Of a stretch of 39,612 bases of DNA, positions 1 to 7,164 are shown one piece after another (within the stretch, counting starts at the first letter, position 1; every line of letters begins with the position of its first letter). Below the pieces are notes generated by a model. That model saw nothing but the letters and a program-made list of their open reading frames with translations. It did no database searches and was not told the DNA's origin. The DNA is taken from assembly GCA_017625935.1 (NCBI GenBank), contig JAGALA010000052.1, forward strand, positions 1-39,612, read 5' to 3'. A program made the position numbers and the translations under genes. This DNA is from Clostridia bacterium. GTDB lineage: Bacteria > Bacillota > Clostridia > Oscillospirales > CAG-272.

Positions 1-130
1 CTGTTCTTACTCAACCTTGGAAATTGGAGAGAACAGTAGGAGAGAACTAACGTATTAAGTTTTATTTGAACTGCGGAAAACCCTTATAAATCAAGGGATT
101 TAAGGTGGGAGGTTCCAAAGTGACTACAAA

Positions 131-170
131 ATTTCGAGTCACGCCTCTTCAACCACTTGAGTACTTCTCC
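131..170 (-). pseudogene. tRNA-Ser-like 5' half, copy 1 (truncated)
   Basis: Read on the minus strand from 170, the sequence begins GGAGAAGTACTCAAGTGG and runs through a D-arm of tRNA-Ser type up to CTCGAAA, which is the anticodon loop expected of tRNA-Ser(CGA). After that loop it stops looking like a tRNA: no long variable arm, no T-arm and no CTTCTCC acceptor 3' strand appear within 100 bases. The flanks of the loop (GTGACT and AGTCAC) form an inverted repeat, as in integrase core sites. I read it as the 5' half of a tRNA gene left at a recombination junction. A degenerate pseudo-tRNA is the alternative. Confidence 0.45.
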
Positions 171-361
171 ATACAGATATTAAATTTTGAAAATAAGCAA
201 AAATCAGAGAGCGACTCGAAGAGATTTCTCGTCAAGGCTACGCCCTCCACCGTCGCATAGTCGTCTGATATCGCTTGTCCAAGTGACAAGCTCGTCACAC
301 TCCTTGCTTTGGGCGGTTTCGCTTGTTAAAAACGATTATCAATCGTTGTTTAACTGCGCTA

Positions 362-389
362 CCTCTTTCAACCACTTGAGTACTTCTCC
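362..389 (-). pseudogene. tRNA-Ser-like 5' half, copy 2 (truncated)
   Basis: A second copy of the same 22-base tRNA 5' end (368-389, identical to 149-170), followed on the minus strand by GAAAGAGG instead of GAAGAGG. Downstream there is an 11-bp hairpin (AACGA with TCGTT, extended by GTTAAA with TTTAAC, around 330-357) but no valid serine anticodon loop and no 3' half. Nothing else in 1-450 looks like a gene. Confidence 0.4.
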
Positions 390-451
390 GTGTTATGCTC
401 ATTCGCCTAAACAGTATAACACAAATAAATTGCATTTGCAAGAGTTTTTTG

Positions 452-480
452 TTGACAATTTGATAAATTTATGTTAATAT
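452..480 (+). promoter_or_regulatory. sigma-A promoter of the pnuC-like gene
   Basis: TTGACA at 452-457 and TAATAT at 475-480 with a 17-base spacer. A better -10 hexamer (TATAAT, 478-483) overlaps it but would need a 20-base spacer. Transcription would begin just before the structured leader at 501. Confidence 0.6.
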
Positions 481-500
481 AATAGCGCAGAAAAATTAAA

Positions 501-549
501 CTGCCACCGGGTAGCATTTTTGTATATCGTTAGGTCCTTGAAGATATAC
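501..549 (+). promoter_or_regulatory. Structured 5' leader (candidate riboswitch) of pnuC-like gene
   Basis: Two hairpins lie between the promoter and the start codon. The first is CTGCC (501-505) with GGTAG (510-514), closing a 4-base loop. The second is a perfect 7-bp stem, GTATATC (522-528) with GATATAC (543-549), around a 14-base loop. The ACC in loop 1 could pair with GGT in loop 2. PnuC-family genes are often under FMN, TPP or NAD riboswitches, but I cannot match this leader to the core motifs of those classes that I know, so the ligand is open. Confidence 0.4.
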
Positions 550-583
550 GAAAGTGCTTTATTTTTTTGAAATGGAGGATGTA

Positions 584-1279
584 ATGGCTAAAATAAAAAA
601 TCCGTTTGCCCAGCTGTCAATTTTTGAACGAGTGCTATATATATTTTCGGTATCGCTTGTTTTTCTGTCATTTATAATTTCGCCCGAGAAGAGCGTAATC
701 AGCCTGCTTGCATCCTTGATTGGTGTTACCGCGCTCATCTTTATTGCAAAGGGCTACGTGATAGGACAGGTGCTTATAATAATTTTCGCACTGCTTTACG
801 GTGTGGTTTCATTTTTGCAGGGCTACTACGGTGAGGTTTTAACCTATGTCGGAATGAGCGCACCGATGGCGGTTGTATCGATGATTTCTTGGATTAAAAA
901 TCCGTATAAGGGTACAAAAACGGTGAAAATCAACAGGCTGAGATGGTATCATATAGTTATAATGCTCGTTCTTGTCGCACTTGTTACGCTCGCGTTTTAT
1001 TTTATTCTCGGCGCTCTTGGCACATCAAGCCTGCTTGTCAGCACGTTGTCGGTTGCAACCAGCTTCGCCGCGGTTTTCCTCACGTTTTTAAGAAGTCCGT
1101 ATTACGCGGTTTGCTACGCCCTAAACGATATTGTTTTGATAGTCTTATGGGTTATTGCCTCAATAAACGACCCGTCGCGCATTTCAATGGTAATTTGCTT
1201 TACTGTATTCTTGATAAATGACCTTCACGGCTTTATTTCTTGGAAACGTATGGAGAAATATCAGCGCAACAACACTTAA
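584..1279 (+). CDS. pnuC: PnuC-family vitamin/nucleoside transporter
   Basis: A 231-residue integral membrane protein with about seven hydrophobic segments. The C-terminal half carries the PnuC signature, SPYYAVCYALNDIVLIVLW followed by a polar NDLHGFISW segment, matching family PF04973. PnuC proteins carry nicotinamide riboside by facilitated diffusion; relatives PnuT and PnuX carry thiamine and riboflavin, and the sequence alone does not fix the substrate. I chose ATG 584 because GGAGG (574-578) sits 5 bases upstream; the in-frame GTG 554 and ATG 572 have no ribosome site. The gene is monocistronic between its own promoter and a strong terminator. The structured leader suggests control by a small molecule. 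Confidence 0.82.
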   Translation: MAKIKNPFAQLSIFERVLYIFSVSLVFLSFIISPEKSVISLLASLIGVTALIFIAKGYVIGQVLIIIFALLYGVVSFLQGYYGEVLTYVGMSAPMAVVSMISWIKNPYKGTKTVKINRLRWYHIVIMLVLVALVTLAFYFILGALGTSSLLVSTLSVATSFAAVFLTFLRSPYYAVCYALNDIVLIVLWVIASINDPSRISMVICFTVFLINDLHGFISWKRMEKYQRNNT

Positions 1280-1285
1280 ACAAAA

Positions 1286-1326
1286 AGAGAACCCAAGGCA
1301 AAGCGCCGAGGGTTCTCTCTGTTTTT
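1286..1326. terminator. Bidirectional intrinsic terminator
   Basis: A 9-bp perfect stem, AGAGAACCC (1286-1294) with GGGTTCTCT (1310-1318), with an inner GGC/GCC pair in the loop. A T run follows on the plus strand and an A run precedes it, so it can serve both pnuC and the convergent Na/Pi transporter gene. Confidence 0.85.
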
Positions 1327-1369
1327 ACTATCATATATTAAAATATGAACATATTAGCATATATTTATA

Positions 1370-3286
1370 TTATTGCAATTCGGGTAAAAGATACTTTTTT
1401 GAGTATTCGTTGTAAAGCGTTTCAAACGAAGCACCCGAGGCTTTTATTTCACGCACTGACTCGTGAAGATTGAGGTTGTCGTTTGATGTATCGATAATGC
1501 AAGCGGCAATGTTTGAGCAGTGGTCTGCGGTTCTTTCAAGGTTAGTTAGAATATCTGACCAAATAAAGCCCGCGGAGATTGTGCAGCGTCCCTCTTGGAG
1601 CCTTAAAATATGGCGCGTACGGAGCTGCTCCTTCAAGTCATCGATAACCTGCTCAAGCGGCTCAACAGTATATGCAACGGCGAGGTCGTTTTTCTCAAAC
1701 GCTTCAAGCGCCTTTGAAAGTATTTCGCTGACCGCACATTTCATTACACAAAGCTCGCGCCTTGCATCATCTGAAAATACAAGATTTTTTTCAAGCATTT
1801 CCTCACTTGATTCAATGATGTTAACCGCATGGTCGCTGATGCGCTCAAAGTCACCGATGAGCTTAAGCAGCTTCGCCGTTTCATCACCCGATCTCTCACC
1901 TATGGTGTGGCTGCTGAGCTTTACAAGATACGTTCCGATAACGTCCTCGTAGTGGTCGGTTTTGTCCTCAATTTTTCTTACCGCCTCGGCTCTCTCCCTT
2001 GAATATTCAAGGAGTGAGTCGAGTGAGCTATCAAACGCGCCGATGGCATCCTTTGCCATAGTAACGGTTGCATCGTGGCAAACGCCGAGTGCAACTACGG
2101 GTGTAGCAAGCAAGCGCTCGTCAATCACAAGCTTGCTTTGCTTTTCGCTTTCCGTCTCAGGCATAATCTTGTATGCAAGCTTTTCGAGCAAGCGAGCTGC
2201 GGGAAGCAAAATGAGTGTACCAACAATATTAAACAGCGTGTGCATAGTGGCAATGCTGAGCATTGTCGCGCCCTCGTCCATAACGGGCAAGAGCTTTAAT
2301 GCGTAGATGAAAATATAGTACACGATAAGCATAATAGTTGTGCCGATTAGGTTAAAGGAAAGGTGAACCACCGCTGTGCGCTTACCGTTTTTGTTTGCTC
2401 CTGCCGAGGAAAGCACGGCGGTAATGCAGGTGCCGATGTTTTGACCCATAATAATTGGGAGTGCAACCGAGTTTGTAATTCCCGAGCCGGGAGCCGCAGC
2501 TAAGGTTTGTAAAATGCCGACCGAGGCAGAGGAGGATTGAATGATAGCGGTGAATAATGCACCTGCCGCAACCGTAGCGATGGGAGCAAATACGCCAAGT
2601 GGCGTGTCGTTTCCAAAGAAGCCGAAGACCTTTTCAACTCCGCCGACAATTGCCTTACTCTTCATCGCATCCGACATAATTGTCATACCGAACATAAGTG
2701 TGGCAAAGCCGAGCAAAATAGTGCCGATGTCCTTTTTTCTGCTTGATTTTGCAAACATATGCAGCACAAGACCGAGAAGGGCAAGGAGCGGCACGAAGGT
2801 GTCGGGCTTGAAAAACTTTAAGATAAGTCCCGCCTCGTCGGGAATTTGACCGAGGGACAAAATCCAAGAGGTGATTGTCGTGCCGACGTTTGCACCCATA
2901 ATCACGTTTATTGCCTGCCTAAGCGTCATAAGACCCGAGGTAACGAAGCCGACAACCATTACGGTCGTTGCGGAAGAGGATTGAATAACGCACGTTACGG
3001 CAAGCCCCGTAAAGAAGCCTGCAAATTTGTTGGTTGTGAATTTTGCAAGAAGCGCCTGCAGCTTGTTTCCTGCGGCACGCTCAAGTGATTCACCCATTAC
3101 GTTCATACCGAACATAAAGAGGCAAAGACCGCCAAGAAGCGTCAAAATCGGAAATCCAAAATCGTCCATTGCGCCCGAAAAGCTCTCACCGCCAAAAATT
3201 GTAAGCAAAAGCACGCTGACAACGGCGGCCAACGCAAGAGCACCAAGGCACGAGTATACGATAATATTCTTTTTCTTTTTAGACAT
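1370..3286 (-). CDS. Na/Pi cotransporter family protein with PhoU-like domain
   Basis: A 638-residue protein of the NptA/YjbB type (Na/Pi-cotransporter II related). Residues 10 to about 375 are membrane-spanning and hold two inverted-repeat halves, each with the family's QSSSA motif (about 102-106 and 250-254) and a glycine-asparagine motif (GANVGTT near 131, GQNIGTC near 281). Residues from about 405 to 620 form a helical PhoU-like cytoplasmic domain. The expected function is Na-coupled phosphate transport, or export as shown for E. coli YjbB. I chose the start at 3286 because AAAGGAAG precedes it by 6 bases; the upstream in-frame start at 3346 overlaps the promoter. It follows the two-component genes on the same strand and has its own promoter. 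Confidence 0.88.
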   Translation of the reverse strand: MSKKKKNIIVYSCLGALALAAVVSVLLLTIFGGESFSGAMDDFGFPILTLLGGLCLFMFGMNVMGESLERAAGNKLQALLAKFTTNKFAGFFTGLAVTCVIQSSSATTVMVVGFVTSGLMTLRQAINVIMGANVGTTITSWILSLGQIPDEAGLILKFFKPDTFVPLLALLGLVLHMFAKSSRKKDIGTILLGFATLMFGMTIMSDAMKSKAIVGGVEKVFGFFGNDTPLGVFAPIATVAAGALFTAIIQSSSASVGILQTLAAAPGSGITNSVALPIIMGQNIGTCITAVLSSAGANKNGKRTAVVHLSFNLIGTTIMLIVYYIFIYALKLLPVMDEGATMLSIATMHTLFNIVGTLILLPAARLLEKLAYKIMPETESEKQSKLVIDERLLATPVVALGVCHDATVTMAKDAIGAFDSSLDSLLEYSRERAEAVRKIEDKTDHYEDVIGTYLVKLSSHTIGERSGDETAKLLKLIGDFERISDHAVNIIESSEEMLEKNLVFSDDARRELCVMKCAVSEILSKALEAFEKNDLAVAYTVEPLEQVIDDLKEQLRTRHILRLQEGRCTISAGFIWSDILTNLERTADHCSNIAACIIDTSNDNLNLHESVREIKASGASFETLYNEYSKKYLLPELQ

Positions 3287-3317
3287 AAATAGCTTCCTTT
3301 CTATGTTTTCAAACAAA

Positions 3318-3346
3318 ATTTTATCATTAAATAGCGCGCTCTGCAA
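3318..3346 (-). promoter_or_regulatory. Probable promoter of Na/Pi transporter
   Basis: On the minus strand TTGCAG (3346-3341) and TAAAAT (3323-3318) are separated by 17 bases, 32 bases upstream of the chosen ATG. This supports separate transcription from the histidine kinase gene. Confidence 0.45.
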
Positions 3347-3412
3347 TCATACAATAGTAAAGCTATTGTAAAAAGAATGTAAAGAGGTTGCCCAAGCGAG
3401 CAAAAATAAAAA

Positions 3413-3463
3413 GCCTTCCCCTTTGATTGGAGGGGAAGGTGTCAACGCAGTTGACGGATGAGG
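3413..3463 (-). repeat. Interspersed palindromic repeat (CCTCATCC type), copy 1
   Basis: Read on the minus strand: CCTCATCC, then a small hairpin (GTCAA with TTGAC), then a 9-bp stem CCTTCCCC(T) with (A)GGGGAAGG. The same order occurs at 19556-19598 with a different small hairpin (ACCAT with ATGGT). It fills most of the gap between the kinase and transporter genes and may act as a weak terminator. Confidence 0.7.
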
Positions 3464-3512
3464 TATAGAAAATAAACACCTCACTACCGCCCAACGCTTG
3501 AATTCCAAAAAC

Positions 3513-5228
3513 TCATTTTTCGTTTTCGGGAACATTTTTGAATATAACCGTAAACACAGACCCAACGTCAAGCTCGCTTTCAATTTCAAGCTGCGCGCCG
3601 TATAGCGCGCAAATGTGCTTTACAATAGCCAAGCCAAGGCCTGTGCCGCCTGTCTTTTTCGAGTGCGATTTGTCAACTCGATAGAACCGCTGACAGAGAA
3701 GCGGAATATGCTTCTTTTCAATGCCGATACCCGTGTCTTTTATACACAGGGTGGCACTTTTTTCATTTTTCGTGATTGAAACCTCGATTTTTCCACCCTG
3801 CTTATTGTAGTTAACAGCGTTTGAAAGGAGGTTCTCTACAAGCTCGAAAATCTTCTTCGGATCGGCGTAAACCGTTGCATCTCCCGAGTAGGTGAATGTG
3901 AGTGATTTTTCCTTGATTCTTTCGCTTAGCTCCTCGTAAACCTCGTCAACACAGCTTGCAAGAGAAACGGCACTTAAAGGAATCGGCGCTTCGTCGCCGC
4001 GCTCCATTTTGCTTAACAAAAGCATATCGGAAATAAGGGAGCTAAGCCGCAGGCTTTCCTTGTGAATGCGCTGAATTCGTACACGTGTCGCCTCGTTTAT
4101 CTCCTCGCTTGACAAAACAAGCTCTGAAAGACCCTGCATGACGGTGATAGGAGTTTTCAGCTCGTGCGAGGCATTTGCAAAGAAATCACTCTTTTGCTTT
4201 GCTATCGCCTTTTCGTTTGTAATATCTGTAATTATAATAATTGTTGAAATTGAAAGCTCGTCACCTAAAAGCTCCTTGATAACAAAGGAAAGCTCCTTTT
4301 CTTTGTAGGCGGCTTCAAAGGAATAATCCTCATAAATGTGGCTTGAAATTTTGCTAAGCAGCGCAAGGTCGTCAACTATGGCAACGATACCCTTACCGCT
4401 GACCTCGCCGCGATAATCAAAAATTTCGCGCGTGCTTTTGTTTATAAACGCGATTTGCTTCATTTTATCAAGCGCGATAATACCCTGTGAAATATTATCA
4501 AGCACGCGGGCAAGCTTTTTGTGCTCACGCTCAATTTCGACAATGTGCGCGTGAGTGCTTTCGTTCAGCTTGTTTATTTCGCAAAGGACAGAATACAGCT
4601 CAGGCTCGTTTTTGTCTGCACGAATTGGAATGTATTTTCCCTTGTTTACACTCTTTAAGCTGCTTCCCACGCTTGTGATTTTTGTGGAAATATTAAGCGA
4701 AATAAAGTGTGAAATCACTATTGAAAGAACGAGTGAAATTAGCAGAACAAACAAAAATACGGGAAGCGTGATTATAAGATAAGATGAGAGCTGACTGCTT
4801 CTGATTGCCAAGCGCAAAATGATAGGCTCCGAGCCTTGCATTTCGACCATCATCGCATAGTACGTCATTTCGCACTTGAAGGTTTCGGAATATCGCTTTA
4901 CAGTTTTTGGATTTCCCGATAATGCGTTTTGAATTTCCTCTCTGTCGAGGTGATTTTCAAGCGATGCTTGGGTGTCGCTTTCCAAAAGCACGTTACCCTG
5001 TGTGTCAAAAACGGTAATTCTGAACTCGTCATCGCCCTCGTAAACCTTGAATTTTTCAAAGTCATTTTTGTTATCGAGCAGGAGCGCGACAATCTCCGTT
5101 TCCTCAATAAGTCGCTCCTTCATAACGCTCTCGACGTTTATTTTTACCGCCAAAAAGCCGAAAACAAACATAATAAGGGAGCAGGCAAGCGCAACGGCAA
5201 AGCACCTTAAAAATATCTTTTTTCTCAT
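3513..5228 (-). CDS. PhoR-like sensor histidine kinase
   Basis: A 571-residue membrane kinase. Order: TM1 (about 8-28), an extracytoplasmic sensor region (30-148), TM2 (about 150-174), a HAMP-like linker, a PAS-like domain (about 235-340), a HisKA domain with phospho-acceptor His355 in SHELKTP, then HATPase_c with N-box (N466, N470), DTGIGI (498-503) and GTGLGL (528-533). The organisation matches the PhoR family, which autophosphorylates and passes phosphate to a PhoB/PhoP regulator. Its ATG overlaps the regulator stop codon by 4 bases (ATGA), so the two are translationally coupled. The downstream Na/Pi transporter supports phosphate sensing, but the signal is inferred. Confidence 0.87.
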   Translation of the reverse strand: MRKKIFLRCFAVALACSLIMFVFGFLAVKINVESVMKERLIEETEIVALLLDNKNDFEKFKVYEGDDEFRITVFDTQGNVLLESDTQASLENHLDREEIQNALSGNPKTVKRYSETFKCEMTYYAMMVEMQGSEPIILRLAIRSSQLSSYLIITLPVFLFVLLISLVLSIVISHFISLNISTKITSVGSSLKSVNKGKYIPIRADKNEPELYSVLCEINKLNESTHAHIVEIEREHKKLARVLDNISQGIIALDKMKQIAFINKSTREIFDYRGEVSGKGIVAIVDDLALLSKISSHIYEDYSFEAAYKEKELSFVIKELLGDELSISTIIIITDITNEKAIAKQKSDFFANASHELKTPITVMQGLSELVLSSEEINEATRVRIQRIHKESLRLSSLISDMLLLSKMERGDEAPIPLSAVSLASCVDEVYEELSERIKEKSLTFTYSGDATVYADPKKIFELVENLLSNAVNYNKQGGKIEVSITKNEKSATLCIKDTGIGIEKKHIPLLCQRFYRVDKSHSKKTGGTGLGLAIVKHICALYGAQLEIESELDVGSVFTVIFKNVPENEK

Positions 5229-5890
5229 TTAGCATCGTAACGGTAGCCGACACCGCGAACGGTGACAATCTTGTCCGTACCTCCTGCAAGCTTAATCTTT
5301 TCGCGTATGGACGCAATGTGCATATCGATTGTTCGTGTTTCTCCGATGAAGCTCTCGCCCCAAACCTCTCTGAAAAGCTCCTCGCGCTCGACTGTCACTC
5401 CTGCGCGCCCAATCAAAAGCTTCAAAAGCTGAAATTCCTTCATAGTGAGGTTTAGATCCTCACCCTTGTAGAAAATTTTATAAAGATTTTGGTCAACCGT
5501 AAAGGAGTCAACGTTCTGTATATAAAGTGATGCGCGCCTTAAATTAGTTTTCACTCTGGCAAGCAGCTCCATAATCGAAAAGGGCTTCGCCATATAATCG
5601 TCTGCGCCCTTGTTCAGCCCCTTGACAAAGCTGATTTCGTCGCTTTTTGCGCTTACAATTATAACGGGAACGCGCGTATCAAGCTCTCGTATTTTTGAAA
5701 GAATCGTGTATCCGTCCATATCGGGAAGCATAATATCAAGCACTATAAGGTCAGGACGCTTTTTCTCAAATTCGGCAAAAAAGGAAGTGCCGCTGTCGAA
5801 AATTTTCGTTTGATAACCGTCCTCGAAAGCCCCCTCGTAAACCTCGCAAATGCCCTCGTCGTCCTCTACAACGTAAATTATCGGCTTCAT
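5225..5890 (-). CDS. OmpR/PhoB-family response regulator
   Basis: 221 residues: an N-terminal receiver domain with the acidic pocket (VVEDDE), phospho-acceptor Asp52 (LDIMLPDMDG), the switch Ser80 and Lys102 (AKPF), then a C-terminal winged-helix Trans_reg_C domain ending in the typical VRGVGYRY. It would bind DNA upstream of target genes after phosphorylation by the kinase encoded immediately downstream. The start is supported by TTTGGAGG 5-6 bases upstream. The promoter at 5921-5949 drives both genes. The neighbouring Na/Pi transporter gene makes a PhoP/PhoB role likely, but I see no clear Pho-box repeats near the promoter. Confidence 0.9.
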   Translation of the reverse strand: MKPIIYVVEDDEGICEVYEGAFEDGYQTKIFDSGTSFFAEFEKKRPDLIVLDIMLPDMDGYTILSKIRELDTRVPVIIVSAKSDEISFVKGLNKGADDYMAKPFSIMELLARVKTNLRRASLYIQNVDSFTVDQNLYKIFYKGEDLNLTMKEFQLLKLLIGRAGVTVEREELFREVWGESFIGETRTIDMHIASIREKIKLAGGTDKIVTVRGVGYRYDAK

Positions 5891-5920
5891 AAAACCTCCA
5901 AAGAAATTGTTTCTTACAAT

Positions 5921-5949
5921 ATTTTATCATAAAATCAAGCCAAAAACAA
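5921..5949 (-). promoter_or_regulatory. Promoter of the two-component operon
   Basis: Minus strand TTGTTT (5949-5944) and TAAAAT (5926-5921) with a 17-base spacer, about 30 bases upstream of the regulator ATG. Confidence 0.5.
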
Positions 5950-6062
5950 TATAAAAAAAGCCCGACAATGCGGACTCAATGTAATTTTTGTGTAAATTTG
6001 AGAAAATTGCAACCTTCGGTTGGTGGTACTATTGGCTCCTTCCGAGAGGGAGCTGTCAGCTT

Positions 6063-6176
6063 GATTTCATACAACACTACGTGTTGATTCCATACCGCTT
6101 ACGCGGATTCCATACAATGCTACGCATTGATTCCATACAACACTTCGTGTTGATTTTTTGTGCAAAGCACAAAAAA
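6063..6176. repeat. Tandem mini-hairpin array 1
   Basis: Four units share the spacer GATTCCATAC (the first is GATTTCATAC). Each is followed by a different small hairpin: AACAC-tac-GTGTT, CCGC-ttac-GCGG, AATGC-tac-GCATT and AACAC-ttc-GTGTT. A fifth, longer one (TTTTTTGTGC with GCACAAAAAA) follows. The stems change while pairing is kept. A related CAACC-ttc-GGTTG hairpin lies just upstream near 6010. The array sits at the 3' side of the broken 6S copy. Confidence 0.85.
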
Positions 6177-6506
6177 ACCCCACCACGCCGTGTAAAGCAA
6201 CCATTTGAACCTGATAGCCGTAATGCACCCAACCAAACTTGATTTTGAGCAATGAATTGTATTTGTTTCAGGCTTTTGTTATTTCTAAAACTGTTTATTG
6301 CTCAAAATTTGCGTGCAATCTATACCACAAAATAGGCAAGGGAGTTTCGACTGAAAAACGAGCAGATATATAAACATATTTCAAGCGCTTTTCTGTTGAA
6401 AATCACTGCATATTTTGCGATATAGACAGGTTTGGCTGGGTGCATTACGGCTACAGCAAGGGGTGTCCTCATAATGCTTTCACAGCTTCCAACGTCTGTG
6501 CGCTTC
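6176..6506 (-). pseudogene. Broken second copy of the 6S RNA 3' region, split by a MITE
   Basis: Two blocks repeat the 3' part of the adjacent 6S gene. Block B, 45 bases (6462-6506), is identical to 6624-6668. Block A, 27 bases (6186-6212), is identical to 6584-6610, and the match continues leftward with two A/G changes to about 6176. In the intact copy the blocks are separated by 13 bases; here a 239-bp inverted-repeat element lies between them. The 5' half of 6S is missing, so this copy should be non-functional. Confidence 0.75.
6215..6453. mobile_element. 239-bp MITE with 24-base terminal inverted repeats and TA ends
   Basis: Left end 6215-6238 and right end 6430-6453 are inverted copies with one mismatch in 24 bases. 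The outermost bases are TA on both sides, as expected for the TA target duplication of IS630/Tc1-mariner transposons. An inner 11-base inverted repeat (6243-6253 with 6297-6307) adds secondary structure. No open reading frame fits inside, so it needs a transposase in trans. The neighbouring 6S gene shows what the site looked like before insertion. Confidence 0.8.
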
Positions 6507-6532
6507 GTGCAGCAAGTGTCGGCAAATTAATT

Positions 6533-6561
6533 CAAAAAAGAACAGGCAAAATTGCCTGTTC
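6533..6561 (-). terminator. Intrinsic terminator of 6S RNA
   Basis: A perfect 10-bp stem, GAACAGGCAA with TTGCCTGTTC (6540-6561), followed on the minus strand by six T residues. It lies 16 bases past the 3' closing strand of the 6S RNA. A shorter T run on the other side would allow weak termination on the plus strand. Confidence 0.8.
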
Positions 6562-6576
6562 GAGGTTTTTATTTTC

Positions 6577-6792
6577 CCCGCCGCGCCGTGTAAAGCAACC
6601 ATTTGAACCTTGACATGCAAGGTGGTGTCCTCATAATGCTTTCACAGCTTCCAACGTCTGTGCGCTTCCGTCCGACCCTGAGGTCTCATTAAGAGGGAAG
6701 ACACAGGAGGCCTGCTATCCGGCATTGGATATAAGACTCCGTTTAATAAGTGTCGCTCGAATACATCGCTTTATCACGTACGCAGCAGGTTT
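6577..6792 (-). ncRNA. ssrS: 6S RNA (RNA polymerase-binding regulatory RNA)
   Basis: On the minus strand the 5' end CCTGCTGCGT (6789-6780) pairs over 10 bp (with G-U pairs) with GCGCGGCGGG (6586-6577), giving the long closing helix typical of 6S RNA. The 3' third contains GACACCACCTTG, then a small CCTTG/CAAGG hairpin, then GGTTCAAATGGTT. This closely follows the E. coli 6S 3' region (CACCTTG, CAAGGGTTCAAGGGTT, CGGCGG). An inner helix CTGTG/CACAG with CTTCC/GGAAG extends the rod. The length of about 213 nt is in the family range, and a strong terminator follows. 6S RNA sequesters the housekeeping polymerase holoenzyme in stationary phase. Recognition is from memory, not a covariance search. 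Confidence 0.75.
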
Positions 6793-6835
6793 AATACAAT
6801 ACTTTGTATTGATGATATACACGCGCAAATGCGTG
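6793..6835. repeat. Tandem mini-hairpin array 2
   Basis: Two units, AATACAA-tact-TTGTATT and CACGC-gcaaat-GCGTG, are separated by GATGATATA, the spacer also seen (on the other strand) in array 3. It abuts the 5' end of 6S RNA, where a promoter would be expected, and the 3' side of the DUF1292 gene. Confidence 0.7.
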
Positions 6836-6851
6836 ATTTTAGTTGAAATTT

Positions 6852-7103
6852 CTATTTCTTATCGTGGTCAATGGTGTTGATTCTTGAATCGAAAATGGGG
6901 AAAACGCGCTCAAGCTCCTTGTCGGTCGCAGGGATATAAATATCCTCCTTTTTGCCCGACTTGACCTTTTTAAGCACATAATATTCAGTTGGTGCAACGG
7001 CAACGTAGGTTTCGCCGTTAATTTCACATTCGTCAATAAGCTCGTAAACGCTTTCGCTTCCGTCCTCATTTTCAAACGTGAGAAAATTTTTGTCATTGTT
7101 CAT
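6852..7103 (-). CDS. DUF1292 domain protein
   Basis: An 83-residue acidic protein with the DUF1292 (YrzB-like) pattern: a FENEDGSE opening, a central NGETYVAVAPTEYYVL strand pair, and an acidic C-terminus. The family is widespread in Firmicutes and has no assigned biochemical role; in Bacillus yrzB lies beside yrrK and mreB-region genes. Here it follows thiI on the same strand by 61 bases and may be co-transcribed. AAAGGGGTG, 8 bases upstream of ATG 7103, is the ribosome site. Confidence 0.75.
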   Translation of the reverse strand: MNNDKNFLTFENEDGSESVYELIDECEINGETYVAVAPTEYYVLKKVKSGKKEDIYIPATDKELERVFPIFDSRINTIDHDKK

Positions 7104-7164
7104 AGCTTATGCACCCCTTTTCATTTCTATTCTACCATATTTAAATGAAAATGTCAAATCTAAA

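Noticed and set aside
187..477. A 96-codon open frame before the pnuC-like gene
   Set aside because: It spans the second tRNA-like half and the promoter, has no ribosome site, and its low-complexity Ser/Pro/His composition is typical of translated non-coding DNA.
3287..3346. Longer N-terminus for the Na/Pi transporter starting at 3346
   Set aside because: It would overlap the likely -35/-10 elements and lacks a ribosome site, while 3286 has AAAGGAAG at good spacing.
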